Assembly: GCA_021292105.1 (NCBI GenBank)
Contig: CM037871.1
Coordinates: 60,782,866 to 60,846,865 of the forward strand
From: Anadara kagoshimensis
Lineage: Eukaryota; Mollusca; Bivalvia; Arcoida; Arcidae
Reading direction: 5' to 3'
Length of the DNA stretch: 64,000 bases
The notes beneath the pieces were generated by a model. That model had not been told where the DNA came from. It was given only the letters and a program-made list of their open reading frames with translations, and made no database searches. Below, in pieces: positions 1-13,400 of the stretch. The number at the start of each line of letters is the position of its first letter. Position 1 is the stretch's first letter. The position numbers and the translations under genes were made by a program.

Positions 1-825
1 ACAGAAAAGTAAGGAGAAGCTATAAAGAAACCGTTATGAACTTATCGTTCGGTAAATCAAGGGACTTAACTCGTACTTTATAGGTAAGATCGTGTCTTAA
101 TCGAGAGGATAGATATTCACTAGAGCAGTTCACAAGATAAAGATAATTTTCTTTTTTCCTATACATTATATGTACATGTAAAACTTTTATTTTAACTTAT
201 ATTAAAATATTTCCGATTTTATTTGATTATTTTTTAACTGTTTGTTATTTTTTTTTAATTAAGTATTGTTTCATAATTATCAAAAGTTCAACCATAACTG
301 ATAAAAATTGACCAACTTGAGTCATACATGCATATGTGTAAGATTAATAAAAAAAATAGCTTTACTTTATGAACAGTTTTGTATTAAACACACACACGCG
401 CGCGTGATATATACCCATATTTATATCGTATGAATAGTATTTTTCTCCGCTTTCACTGAAGATAAATTTAATTAATCAGATAATATATATTCATTCCAAT
501 AAGTTAGTTTTTATTCTGTATGTTTCGCGTATATTTTGCGGCAAGCATTACTCAGCTGTCAATCGTTGGTTTTGCCGTTCAGTTAAATTGATGAATGAAT
601 TCCTTCATATTGAATCCGGGACTTGATTCAACTTGGACCTAGAAAAATATCCTGATAGCTTATTTGTCGACCCGATAGAAGTGATTGCTCACTATTCCGA
701 CTGTAATCAATCAATCAATCAATCAATCGAGCAATCAATCAATCAATCACCCCAACAGACATTTGCACAGAAGACACGCGAAGGCAAAACTTAATTCACA
801 TGGTTTATTGATCATCAAACATTCA

Positions 826-869
<44 letters not shown>

Positions 870-1389
870 AAATAAATCGTATGACATGGGCTTATCAGTT
901 CCTCATTAATTATACATATTTCATCATCTAAAATTTTCTTAAACTATGTGCACACAGTTACCAGTCACCGCAAAATGTTACTACCATATAGAGTATTCAC
1001 ACTTGCAAAAATTTATTCATTATTCAGTACTTCTCAACGCATCTCTTAATACTTCAACTAGTTTGTCCTTTTTCCTCGCTCTTGTTTTTATTCCCAATTG
1101 CGATAGTTTTTCTTTTATTGCATATTCATTCAAGTTTTCTATTTCCTCATATATAGGTTTATTATTTTCCAAATAATTTTCGTTGGTCTGTTTGATTTCT
1201 CTTAGAATTCTTTGTTTTTTACTAACTCCTTTTTTTCTTTTTTACATGCAGTTATCATATTAGCTTAATAGTCTGCTGGTAGAACAAATAAATGTGGGGG
1301 AAGTCAGAGAAATTAAATAATTATTATTATTTATTTATTTATTTTATTTTATTTTTTTATACTTTTATGTGATAATGAGATGTTTAAAA

Positions 1390-1437
<48 letters not shown>

Positions 1438-2361
1438 TGCATCTGTGATATTATGTATTATGACTGACACAAATTTTAATCTGTAGTACACAATAATGAA
1501 CCTGTTTTTCAGATAGAGTACTGGACAGCTACATTAATGGGTAGAGTTAATTAGCGATATCCGGTTTATAGGTGATTAATTGACATAGATAAGATGCACA
1601 AAATCTATCCTATTTGAGACAGGATCGGTAGCGGGATACACTTCGAATATGCAAAGGGATTAGTATGAAGGTGATTTTCCATTAATGGGGAATGTCCCGC
1701 ATCTGAATATACAAGCGAGGCATTAGTTAAATTCAGAAATATCACCTGGTTAACGATAAATCCGTAACTGGTCCTTTTTTAACAAAAATTACTAAAATAA
1801 AACCAATGACAGTCCGCGTGGGAAAAAGGAAAAAGAAATAGTCTCGCAGTCACCAGAGATGCATACAAAAAGACCTTTCGAAACATTTATTTATTTATTT
1901 ATTTATTTATTTAATAGTTGACATTAAACTGAGGTATGAAACAAATATATACCGCTTTAATAATTTTCAAAAGAATATGGAAGTAATTTGCCATTGTCGG
2001 AAAATTATTAAATAAAATCTTAATTTGAGAAAAATGTAAAATATATGAAACGATGTGAAAGTGATACATTTTCTATATTACTTGAAAAATGTATTTGAAG
2101 ATTAAAACAAGCATCCCTGTGCAAATTTTCACATATTTACCATGTAAATCTATGCGAAAAATATCGTTATCCGTAAAATCATACAATTTTTTAAAGTAAT
2201 TTTGAAGTAATTTGCCATTACCGTACAATTTAAAAAAAAAAAACATGTCTTAAGATGCAAAAAAAATTGTAGAATGTCAGTACCGTAACTACCTATGAGG
2301 CAACCGAGGCAATTGCCTCGGTAAAAATTTAACCAAGTACTGTTTCGCACAGAAGTGTGAT

Positions 2362-2418
<57 letters not shown>

Positions 2419-4142
2419 AAACGAGCAGTTCCTTCAACTAGTTACAGTTTACAGAAAACTAATTTATTGATTTAATCAAATGGTTGTCACATTAAACGTT
2501 CGCATTATTATTTAATTTGTCATTTTGGTAACTATAGTTGTATTGCGGTACTATGTGATTACGACATTTAGCGTCTTGTCATGTGTAAATCTATCAAGTG
2601 ATCTTGCTAATGAAAATCCAGGAATATTCTGAAAAATCCAGGTTAAATGATAGACCTGTTTTTGTCTGATACCCGCCCACATACAATTTAAACTTTTAAA
2701 CTATCCTTTAACCGGGATTAAGAGTTTTAGTGGTGTGGTTAAACTAGTTTTCATGGCACAAAACCATCTCACTTATTTTACAACAGCTGGTCTAGGTTTA
2801 AACTTTACATGTTAAAGATAAAAAACATAGAGACTGTTGGTACTGTATGTCATTATATATTGAGCTTCAATTCTTGCCTCAGTTTATTTCAGGGCTTAGT
2901 TACGGTACTGAATGTGGAACGATTTGAAAGTGTTAGACTTTTCCTTAAAATTTTAGAGTTTTTGTCTCTCAAAGTAAGCCTATTTATGTAAATTATCACC
3001 TTTTTACTATATCACTCTATATAACTTATAAGACCATACGAATATATGTGTTATTTACTTTAAGGGTTATTTTCAAAGTAATTTTGAAGTATTTTGCCAT
3101 TATCATAAAATTATGAAAAAAATATAGTAAGATGCAGAAAAAATTGTAGAATATGAAATAATTTAAACGTTTTAAGAAATATCCACATTAAAGTCAAAAT
3201 AAGTAAATTATTAAACCAGGTGCATGTTTTCCCTATATAAACCATTATACATCACCTGTATATATACGGTGACGGGTTAAGATGACTGCTATAGTTGGTC
3301 AAAAATAGTGCCTATTTTTATATTAAAGTTCAAAAAGCCCCAATTGTTTATTTGTTTATTTTCTCGTGTTATACACCATTGGAATCGTCAAAATGTCTTC
3401 TTTTTAGCTATAACAGGAACTTTTTCGAAAATGAAAGTAAAATTATTAATGTGACTGTTTTAAGCAACCACGTCAACATATTTCCTTCTTTATCTATATT
3501 GTAAAGTTCTTAAATTTCAAACTAAAAAAGCCCCAAAAATTTCTTAAAATATTTCAGATTAAAAAATACCATAAAATTCCTCTCATTTTCTACTTTTTAA
3601 TGATAACAGGAATAATTTGATATCTTTGATCTTTCAATGTTTTATTTAAGAAATAAGTTTCAATCCTTCATAATTCTTTGTTAGCTTCAGGTCGAAAGTA
3701 ACTGGAAAAATTAGCGCATGCGCAACTATTGATCAAACGCAAAGTCGATAATGCATGGAAAGAAGCATTGGAATGAACAAGATATTTTATTTTACCTGTA
3801 ATGAAATAAGGTCACCCATCAATGCTTATACATCAACATGCAAAATGCCTATACAAAGAATTAGGTTTTTCTGGTTATAACCATATGTGCAAACAGACAT
3901 GATGATGCCACTGAATTAGGTGTTAACAGTATATATGACAATGATTATCTCCCTTGGGCAATGCTAAACACATAGTAATCTGGTAATACCTTAGTGTCAG
4001 ATAACCAGAACACTGCATTTATGTAGGTAAACGTGACAAGTTATAACTCAATAAATTCTAGGCTAGGTGAGGAAAATAACCAAAATCATATCAGAAATGA
4101 AAATGAAAGCAAATCATCACACGTCATGTGCATATTTTTTAC
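1..4142. other. AT-rich non-coding region with microsatellites
   Basis: No intact gene is visible. It may hold introns and later exons of the divergent - strand gene. Simple repeats: (AATC)n about 709-750, (AAAT)n about 827-878, (GA)n 1394-1435, (TTTA)n about 1887-1912, (GA)n 2366-2415. One coding-like - strand fragment at 1020-1238 is listed separately. Confidence 0.6.
1020..1238 (-). pseudogene. Isolated coding-like fragment with a SAP-like C-terminal segment
   Basis: The - strand is open for about 72 codons and ends at TAA (1022-1020), without an in-frame start. It encodes a charged protein tail with EENLNEYAIKEKL-like composition, then LGIKTRARKKDKLVEVLRDA. The helix, LG, basic turn, K-helix pattern resembles a SAP (DNA-binding) motif. 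It could be a last exon or a mobile-element relic. The family is not identified. Confidence 0.3.
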
Positions 4143-4289
4143 CAATTCTTTTTCACAGCTTAATGGTGTATTTTCTGGCTTTATATCACATTCTGTCACT
4201 TCCTCTGTGTCTTCTTGTGCTAATTTACAATTAACTGTCACAAACAAATAAATAAATAATTGTAAAATAACGAAAATTTTGTTACACAT
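4143..4289 (-). CDS. First coding exon of an unidentified divergent gene encoding a secreted or membrane protein
   Basis: I do not recognise the family. Read on the - strand from the ATG at 4289, 49 codons give a classic signal peptide (MCNKIFVILQ then a Leu/Phe/Val/Tyr-rich core ending VTVNC), followed by an acidic stretch with cysteines (EVTECDIKPE and PLSCEKEL). It runs into a plausible splice donor, TTG then GTAAAA, at 4142. Codon choice looks real and the exon ends in phase 0. An ATG 63 bases upstream is also in frame, but it lies in the promoter spacer and would bury the signal peptide, so I prefer 4289. Later exons should lie below 4143 on the - strand; I could not find them. Transcript data would settle it. 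Confidence 0.45.
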
Positions 4290-4455
4290 TTTGCTAGCAT
4301 GTGCTTGTTGTCCAATGTTTTGTATCCTGTCAGAAAATGCCACACGGACCAATCAATAAACTTGACCTGAAACGAAAGGTCAAATTCAGACTGATAAGCC
4401 AATCACAAGCGATACAAAAGGTCAAATGTAAGGATCATAGTTCACTTGAAGAAAG
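4290..4455. promoter_or_regulatory. Candidate bidirectional promoter between HSD17B4 and the divergent gene
   Basis: Only 166 bp separate the two opposing start codons. The spacer contains two CCAAT boxes (4349-4353 and 4399-4403) and three nuclear-receptor half-sites: TGACCT at 4363-4368 and AGGTCA at 4377-4382 and 4419-4424. The last two lie in a repeated AAAGGTCAAAT context. No TATA box is evident. Half-sites of this type bind RXR/HNF4-type receptors in animals; their use here is inference. Confidence 0.5.
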
Positions 4456-7400
4456 ATGGCTGCGCCCTTGCGGTTTGACGGAAAGGTAGCTCTCGTTACA
4501 GGAGCTGGAAATGGTAATATTGAATGAATGTCATAATATTTTTTATTCTGGACATGCCGTATTTTTATTGTTTTATCATCCACATTTAATTTGCAACAAT
4601 CCTACTCTGGTGCAATACATTTCAAAAATGCCTATTCAACTGAAGTTACATTCATATTATTTACCTGTTTTAATGAACTTATATTTCATTCAGATTGATG
4701 CAAATAAATATATATTTTAATTACATTTTTACTATAACAATGCTTTATATAAAATTATTTTCACTTTTGTCGCATGCAATGATTTAATTTGAGATCAAAG
4801 TCCACCATCAGATTTAATAGATGCATAAAGAGTTCCAGTTATTAACCCCTGACTAGCTTATTATCAACCTTGGGACTTGTGACCTAAATTTCTTTGAGGA
4901 TTTTATATATTATTTAATACTTAGATTTGTTTGAATTTGGTTTATGAATAATGAAATTTGGTATTGGGAATCATGTTGCTTTAATTGGTAAAAGGTTCCT
5001 GTCAACAAATTTCTTGGAAAATCTTGGTAAGCTACCTGAGAAGTAATGCTTATTCAATCTGCTTACCTCACATACATATATATTCATCCATCCACCCACC
5101 CCCCTGAATGCTTAATGATATGTCTCAATAAAAATAAAGGTAGTTAAGTTGGTAATTATCTGATTAAGTCTGAATATCTGTAATGATATCTGATTAAAAA
5201 TTTAGATGACTAAATCCTCTCCCTCAGACCCTGTAAGTAAGTTAAAAGATGGAATTACATATGTACATATGTTACATGTCACTGGATATTTCTCAGTTTT
5301 ATAAGTTAGTAAAGAGTTTATTTCTGCACCATGTGTTATCAGGGATGAATGTAGCTGATATATGTCTCTGATGTAATGAAAATAATTGTCAAAAATATTT
5401 TTTTTTTAAATATTAGAGAGGTTAAGGTGACATGTTTTATAATCAATACGGCGACATCTTTAATAATCAACACAGCGTCATTTTCTAAAATCATATCATT
5501 ACGATAATATCGTGATATTTCCAGATGAATATGCCCAATATGAAATTGCAGTTAGCTATTTATATACATTGAAAACGGTATGCATTGATACATTGTATAT
5601 TTATTACGTCAGCTGTCAGTGATTTGTTTGTGGTTCACCACAAAACCACAATAATAATCTGCTTAAATAATCATGATCACTACACAAGTGATGCAATGAT
5701 TTCAAAGAATTTTTTTGTAAGTAATTGGGGTTCTGTGATATCATGATGTAAGCTTTGTTCCACAATATTGCCATCAGCAAATCCTTGGCGATGATAATCG
5801 TGATGCCGATATATAATAACAGCACTAGTGTATTAGCAAATAATTTTAATCAGCAATAAAAATCAATGTTATTATCTGATCCAAAAGTTTTAGATCTGCT
5901 GCCATTTTCATTTAATATCGTTCAGTCTTAACTCAACGTCAACTTTGCTGTGACCCACTTATAAAACCACATTCTGACGTCATACGTCAGTGCCCGCCAC
6001 AAAGTGTGACAAACTTTGACATTAAGACAATACTTCCAGTTTTAACTTTTTAAAATCAGATTTATCATTTAAAACAGTTCAGATAATTTCTCATTTAACA
6101 GATATTTGTTATAAAACTCACAATTTCTCTTGAAAAAATGCATTTAAAACCCTGATATTTTTGTAAACGTGTACTTACCGTTTTGCAAGTTCTGTAATAA
6201 GTGTACGGGAAGAAGACATCACTTGACATCACAATACTGATGACGTTATCCACAAAATATTTATTTACACCTATGCGTTCACGTACCCGCTTTGGAATCT
6301 TAACCTCTCTATTATCTGTATGCAGATTGCCAGTGGAATTTGGATCCGACTACTTTAGCTTAGATTTAAACAGGTAATGTTTGCACAAGTTCTCTTTGAT
6401 GTTTCTATTGAAGAAACTGAAATAAAAGGTGTTCATTTATAACCCTGTCCACATGTTTTCTTCATTTAATCAGACATATATATCGCTCTGATTTAATAGA
6501 TAAGTGCACATACATTTATGTCTGATATGTTGTCAGTAGATGTTTGTTATTATCATTTGTAGGTCTTGGCAGAGAGTATGCTTTACTTTTTGCAGAAAGA
6601 GGGGCATCAGTTGTGGGTTTGTATCAATTTTACAATTTACCTTATGTTATTACTGTTAAAAATGATGTATAGCAGTGCTGTTTGACAAATTTAAATTTTC
6701 TTAGACGAGTTCCACAGCTTTCTTGTTGACAGGTTTAAATTGAAAACCTGTCCATTTTAGACAAAATCTTTGTCCAGATGTTGTGAATTTTAAACAGGTT
6801 CCATTTTCTAAACTGCAATTTTGAAATAAAAATATTGTACTTATAACAAAAATTACTGCTTCTGCTAATTTTAAGGGTTCATGTATTTTGTGCTAAGTGT
6901 AAATTTGAAAATCACAAATGATTCATTAATTGTTGCTAAAGATTTTGATACAGAGCAGGAATTTAAACATATTTATTTTGTTAATAGTGAATGACCTTGG
7001 TGGTGACATAACTGGTCAAGGAAAGTCCAGGGCAGCAGATATAGTGGTCAATGAAATCAAATCTAAAGGTGGCAAAGCTGTGGCTAACTATGGTATAGTA
7101 TAAATGATATAATACAATGAAGGACATTTGTGACATGGACCAATCTCAGGACCAGATTATTTAGTTGTCAGCTATTGTTTCCCAAAAAACCTGCCAAATT
7201 CATAGAAATGATGTCATTACGTTAAAATTTCAGTAGAAACAGTCTTTTGCCACTAAAATGTAGTTGATAACCTTGGTAATTGAACGGTCCGGTCATGTTA
7301 TTGTTCCACACCATTTTCTTTTTAGTATTTAATATGATATGACAGTACACATCTGTCTCATTGTTACTTTGAAATGTGGTGAAATGAATAGATGATTCTG

Positions 7401-10400
7401 GTAAGATTTTATTAAACTCTTGCAGGTCTAGTGCCACTAGATCCTAAATGTATCACAAAAACATCAAAATACTTATTTTAAGGGATAGTACAGAGGAAAT
7501 CTGCTTCAAATGTCACTGACCACTGCAAAAGCTCAGTTGGTAGTAGTGCTCACTCCGGAAGTGGGAGATTGTGGGTTCGAACCCTGGCCGGGTCTGACCC
7601 AAGACTTGAAAATGGGTAGTGACGGTTCTTTCGCCAAGCACTCGGCATTATGAAATGAAAGTCACGGTTCTTTCGGATGGGAACTTAAAATAAACAAGGT
7701 CCCGTGTCTTGGTAGGCTTGGCACGCTAAAGAACCCTGCTGTATAATGCCATCAGCGCAACGCACAGGCAAAATTTCTGCACCTTCGCCTATAGCTTGCG
7801 ACATCTCGATATAAGTGAAATATTCTTGACTGGGACGTTAAACACCATTACTCAACTCAACTTCAAAAGTCACTGGAAACAGTATATCATGTGTTTACCA
7901 TGCAGTCTGTAGTGACATCAGAAAGATGCCTTTTTATAAAGGACTTATTGAAAAGCTTGTGTATAATGAGACTGCTGAAGTAAGCTAGTTATCTCCCTTT
8001 TAACTTTTCTTTTTTTTAATTTAATACGTTTGTTAATTTTCATTTTAAGATTCTGTTGAAGATGGTGAAAAGGTGGTGAAGACAGCTCTGGAAAACTTTG
8101 GTAGAATAGGTAAACAAAAACTGTACCGCATGCTGTTTATGTATTTATTTTAGCGTGTACAAACTTTATTGGAAATTATAATTGGGGTAAATTTATGTTG
8201 AATTGATGTGCACTATGATCATATGATATTTGATACAACAGTGAAGTTAAATAGTGCTACTGTATCATCACGAAAATTGCTAAAATTAGTACACTGCTAA
8301 AATGTATACATTTTCAGTACATACATTGCAACAAATACACTTACTGGTAATTTAACACTATCTTTCAAAACAAGTATATCCAAAACAAGTGGTCAAGGAT
8401 AATGCTGAGTATGTCTAAAATAGGTTTCATGAAAACACAAAACGAACACACTTACACCAAATACATAAATAGTACAAAGTCAAATATTTAGCTTTATGGC
8501 TCCTCTATATAAGTCTAATATAATCATATAACAAAGTCGCTTAATTACAAAGTTAAAAATAGAGTCCCTAGGGTTTCGTTATAAACGTGTCAATTTGTTA
8601 GCCAAAGGTTGTGGTTTTCTCTGGGCATTTTAGTTTTCTCCCATCTGAGAACCGACTGCCTTGATATTAATGAAAGAATCTTGACTTGTGTTTAAAACAT
8701 CATTGCTCCACTCCATTAAAACCATTCCCAAACCAAAGGTGATTGTTCAATGTTTTACATTATAAGTAAATTTTAATAATTATTGTAAAAAAATAAAGTA
8801 AAATTTACTTACCATATATTTTCTTGTTTTCAGATATAGTAGTAAACAATGCTGGTATCTTAAGAGACAGATCATTTGCTAGAACAAGTGACCTTGACTG
8901 GGGTAAGCATAGGGGGCATTTAAAAGTAAATCACTAATTAGATAATTATCAACACCTATTGAATAAGCTACTAAATTTATACAGATGTACTTGGCCAGTA
9001 TACAGCTGTGAAAATACAGATATTGCAGAAGGAAGTATGGCTATAATTATGCTGTGGTCAAACATTTAAATGTAAAAATTTACACTACAGCAGTTTCTTG
9101 TGAGCAGGGCCTCAAAAATGCCAACAATCGGATCAAGATTTTGTGAAAATGCTAAGCACACAGATTTGACACCTGCCAGACTGTCTTATGATATGAAGCT
9201 TCATCCCCAACATCACAGGAACCAAATCTAAGATTTGACCTTTGACCTACTCACGTGATGTCATCTATAGATATAGAAGTTATGGATCAGACATAAAATT
9301 TGAGCTGATGGACAGGGTCATTCCTATGTTATCTTCCCCACCTCATTTAGGGGGGAACCACTGTGGTAGCTCAGTTGGTTGAGTACTCACTGTGAGAGGT
9401 CTTGAGTTTGATCCCCGACCGGATCTGACCCAAGACTTGAAAGTGGGTGGTGACTGTTCTTTTGCCAAGCACTTGGCGTCACGAAATGAGTCGTGGATCT
9501 TTTGGATGGGAACTGAAAATAAACAAGGTACCGTGTCATGGTGGACTTGGCACGCTAAAGAACCCTAATGTATAATACCATCAGTGCAATAAACAGGCAA
9601 AATTTCTGCACCTTTGACTGTAGCTGGCAACATCGCGATATAAGTGAAATATTCTTGACTGGGACGTTAAACACCAGTACTCAACTCAACTCATTTAGAC
9701 TTAGGTCTACCATGCAGTTAGTAACTGGATATATGTGGAATGTTTCCTTCAATTTCGGATCTAATACACAAGTATACATGTATTTACAAGATGTCACCAA
9801 TCGCTGACATAAATATAAATTATTTGTGTATTTGTAGATTTGATACACAGAGTACATTTACGAGGTTCATTCATGGTTACAAGAGCAGCATGGCCACACA
9901 TGAAGAAAAACAATTATGGAAGGTATACATTTGAAATTATAAATAACAATAATTATTATTCTTAAATTATTTTTTTTAACTTAAGAAATCTGATATAATT
10001 ATACATTTGTACATCTTAAAATTTGTTATACAGTTGAACCTGTCTTAAAGGCCACCTCTATATAAGGGCCACCTGATTTTAAAGGCCTGTAAAATTTGAT
10101 ACAAATTGTTCTATATTCATGTTATTTGAACCTGTGTATTAGGGCCACCTATCCATATAGGTCACTTTTACAAGTTCCCTAGGATGACCTTTATAGAGAG
10201 GTTTGACTGTATTTTCTTATTTCTGAATGATACAGCACTAAGCTATTTTCTTAATAGCGCTCGTTCAAGTTTTACATACAAGAAAACATGTTGAGTCGCT
10301 TTTATATATTTAATATTTATATTGTTTTGTTTTAGAGTCATCATGACAACATCAGCAGCTGGTCTCTATGGTAACTTTGGTCAGGCCAATTATAGTGCAG

Positions 10401-13400
10401 GTAATTTTACATGTTTTATAATGATCACTATGTCAGATGACTTTTGTATAATATAACATTTGGTCAAAAAGATTTTAACAAAAACATTTTTTTTACTTTC
10501 TAAATTTATTAAAGTGATATATGTTATATGAAGCATACTTTTATATCAGTTACAGGTGTTCTACTCATTTGGACTTTTCACTTAGCAGTGCCTTTACTTA
10601 CTTAATCCTCTTCGTCTCCGATGAGACATAAGGCTGCAACTTTCTGCCTCCATTTGGGAGCAGTGCCTTTAACATGTACTGAAATATACGAGACCTTAGC
10701 TGTAAGTTCAAAGGGTTTTCCTGATAGCCAGACTTTTTACAAATGAAAAATCAACTCTAAAAATTTTAACTCGGAGGATGATTTGGAACCCTAATTTAAT
10801 TCAGAGGGTGATTTGGAACCCTAGTACTTAACTTTGACAACCAGTGACAATAATGCTCAGTTAATTCCATACAATGTGTTCAGTTTTAAGTCAGATTTAA
10901 TCATGTGATTTTGAAAGGAAGTACTCATATATAATAATCTTATAACACAGAAGTTTTCTGTCTTTTAATGGTTATAATGAGGGACATTTGGGTACAAATC
11001 AATCTCAGGACTGGATCATATATGGTAGTTGCCATGGAGTTCAGCTTATGTTTCTCCGAAAAACTGCAGAATCCATTTGACATCATTAAGTAAAAAATTC
11101 TGTAGAAACAGTCTTTTGCCGCTAAAATATAGTTGATTACCTTGGTAATTAATTGACCTGGTTCTGTTTTCATTCCGAGCCAAATGCTTCTCATTCTCAG
11201 ATGATTTTAGATTTCCTTTCTCACCATTGTACAAACTAAGCATCATGGCTGATATAAATTGCTATACATGTTTAGCATGGTATAAATACAAGATGGGAAA
11301 ATGAAGTTATTTATAAATACAACAATTATTTACCATTTTCTCATATTTTGTTTATATTTTACCTCTAGCCAAACTAGGTTTGTTGGGATTAAGCAATACC
11401 TTGGCCATTGAAGGACAAAAATACAATATATTATGTAATACTATTGCACCAATGGCGGGATCAAGGATGACGGCAACAGTAATGCCACCAGGTGAGTGAA
11501 TTTTATTTATACAGTTAAACCGGGTTATAATACCCCTTGATAACTTTGCCACCTCGCTTATTGCCACCTATTCATTTTGTTTATGTTTTTCTTTATCCCC
11601 CTCCCCCAATTTATCGCTAAGCCCCTTTATAACGCCAAAATTTGACTGAACAAATGGTGGCGATGTAACGAGGTTTTATTGTACAAACACTATAATATAA
11701 TATATGGTTATACTATTTAACAGTCTGAACATTGGCTGCTGACATGTAAATGTTAAACTTGGACAGTCATCTTATACTTTAGTAACAGTGTTGTTGTTAG
11801 GAATCACATGTAGTAATGTTACCAAGTCAAAAAACACAATAGAAATGCAGTGATTTTACATAATTGATAAATACATGAAGAATTTGATAACTAATGCATA
11901 GAGGTTTATTTTGAATACTTCTGATAACTTGAGAATATAATTTGGTTAAAGGTACATGTATTGTCTTTTTCATTTTTTGGAATTTTATGATTCAAACACT
12001 TTACAATCTTGAAGTCACTTTAAAATATGAAGTTTTGTACATGTATTTTTCATTTTTGTGATTTCAAGTAGTTGATATATGTGTAGATGAGTTATTTTTA
12101 CTGCTTGACATCTCTTGTTTTTCCATTAATTCTTATTGTACCCATACTTTTTTCTTTCAGAAATGTTGGAAGCTTTAAAGCCAGAATATGTAGCTCCACT
12201 AGTTTGCTATTTGTGCCATGAGAGTTGTGAGGAGACACATTCTGTATTTGAAGTTGGTGCTGGATGGATAGCTAAATGTGAGTTCTTTGTCCATATCTTT
12301 TTAAGTTATAAGAAATCACATTGCACATTGAATATGTGGACATTTGAATCAAATGTTGGTAAAGTGTAAAACAAAGATATGCTCCAGTCAACACTATAAT
12401 CATATGGTAAAAATTGAGATTTCTACAAAATATGCTGTAAAAACCTTTGTAATGTAAAATAGAATTAAAGTGCGTAAATTACACGAGAAGATCATTTCCA
12501 GATGTTTTTATTCATTCTGTTGACTTTTGGAAGAATTTTAAAATGTAAACAATCAAACCGGAAGTAATTTTTTTCCTTCAATAAACTGCAGGCCTTATTA
12601 TTCCTAAATAGTAATATAAAAATATAAGAATAACTTTGCTGTACATATTGCTTTTGTTTCTTTTTACATGGATATTTGTTATGGGGAAATAGTGAATATA
12701 AACCCTCATAGATAAACATTATTTTTGTATACTGTAAATAAGGACATTTTCACATCGTTTAATTTGCGAAAAGCGACATTTCAAGGTTTTTTTCATACAT
12801 TTATTTTCACATTGTAAAATCATAGCCAGTGCAAATGCAAGCAAATCAAATACAAATATAAAAGGTTGATTTTCGTGTGTTACTGCTTTTTGTGAATTTT
12901 CATGAAAATAACATTAATGTAAAAAATTTCCAGATTAATAATATGTATTGCACAAGTTAACCACCCAATGGGTTTCGCCATGTATACCATGTGATAGCGC
13001 CTAATGTTTCTGCGGAACAATTATTTTCCCCCTGTCACCAGTGGTGAGGGGGGATATAGTAATATCGCTGTCTGTGTGTATGTGTGTGTGTGGGTGGGTC
13101 CGTCACAATTGGTTTCCGTGCATTTAAAAGAGAACCGTACATCCAATTGAGCTGAAACTTGGTCAGTTGATTTGTTATGGTGATGAGTCGTGTGGGATTG
13201 CTCCACAGCGTAATTTGCATCCAAGATGGCCATTGTTAATAAAAATAGACTTTTTCACCCTGCTCATGGTTTCCGTGCATTTGAAAGTAAACCATACATT
13301 CAATTGAGCTGAAACTTGGTCAGTTGATTTGTTATGGTGGTGAGTGGTGTGGGATTTCTCGACAACGTAATTGTGCATCCAACCTTGCATCCAAGATGGC

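Noticed and set aside
9568..9934. Two + strand open frames of 79 and 64 aa
   Set aside because: The first is SINE body; the second overlaps HSD17B4 exon 6 in a different frame.
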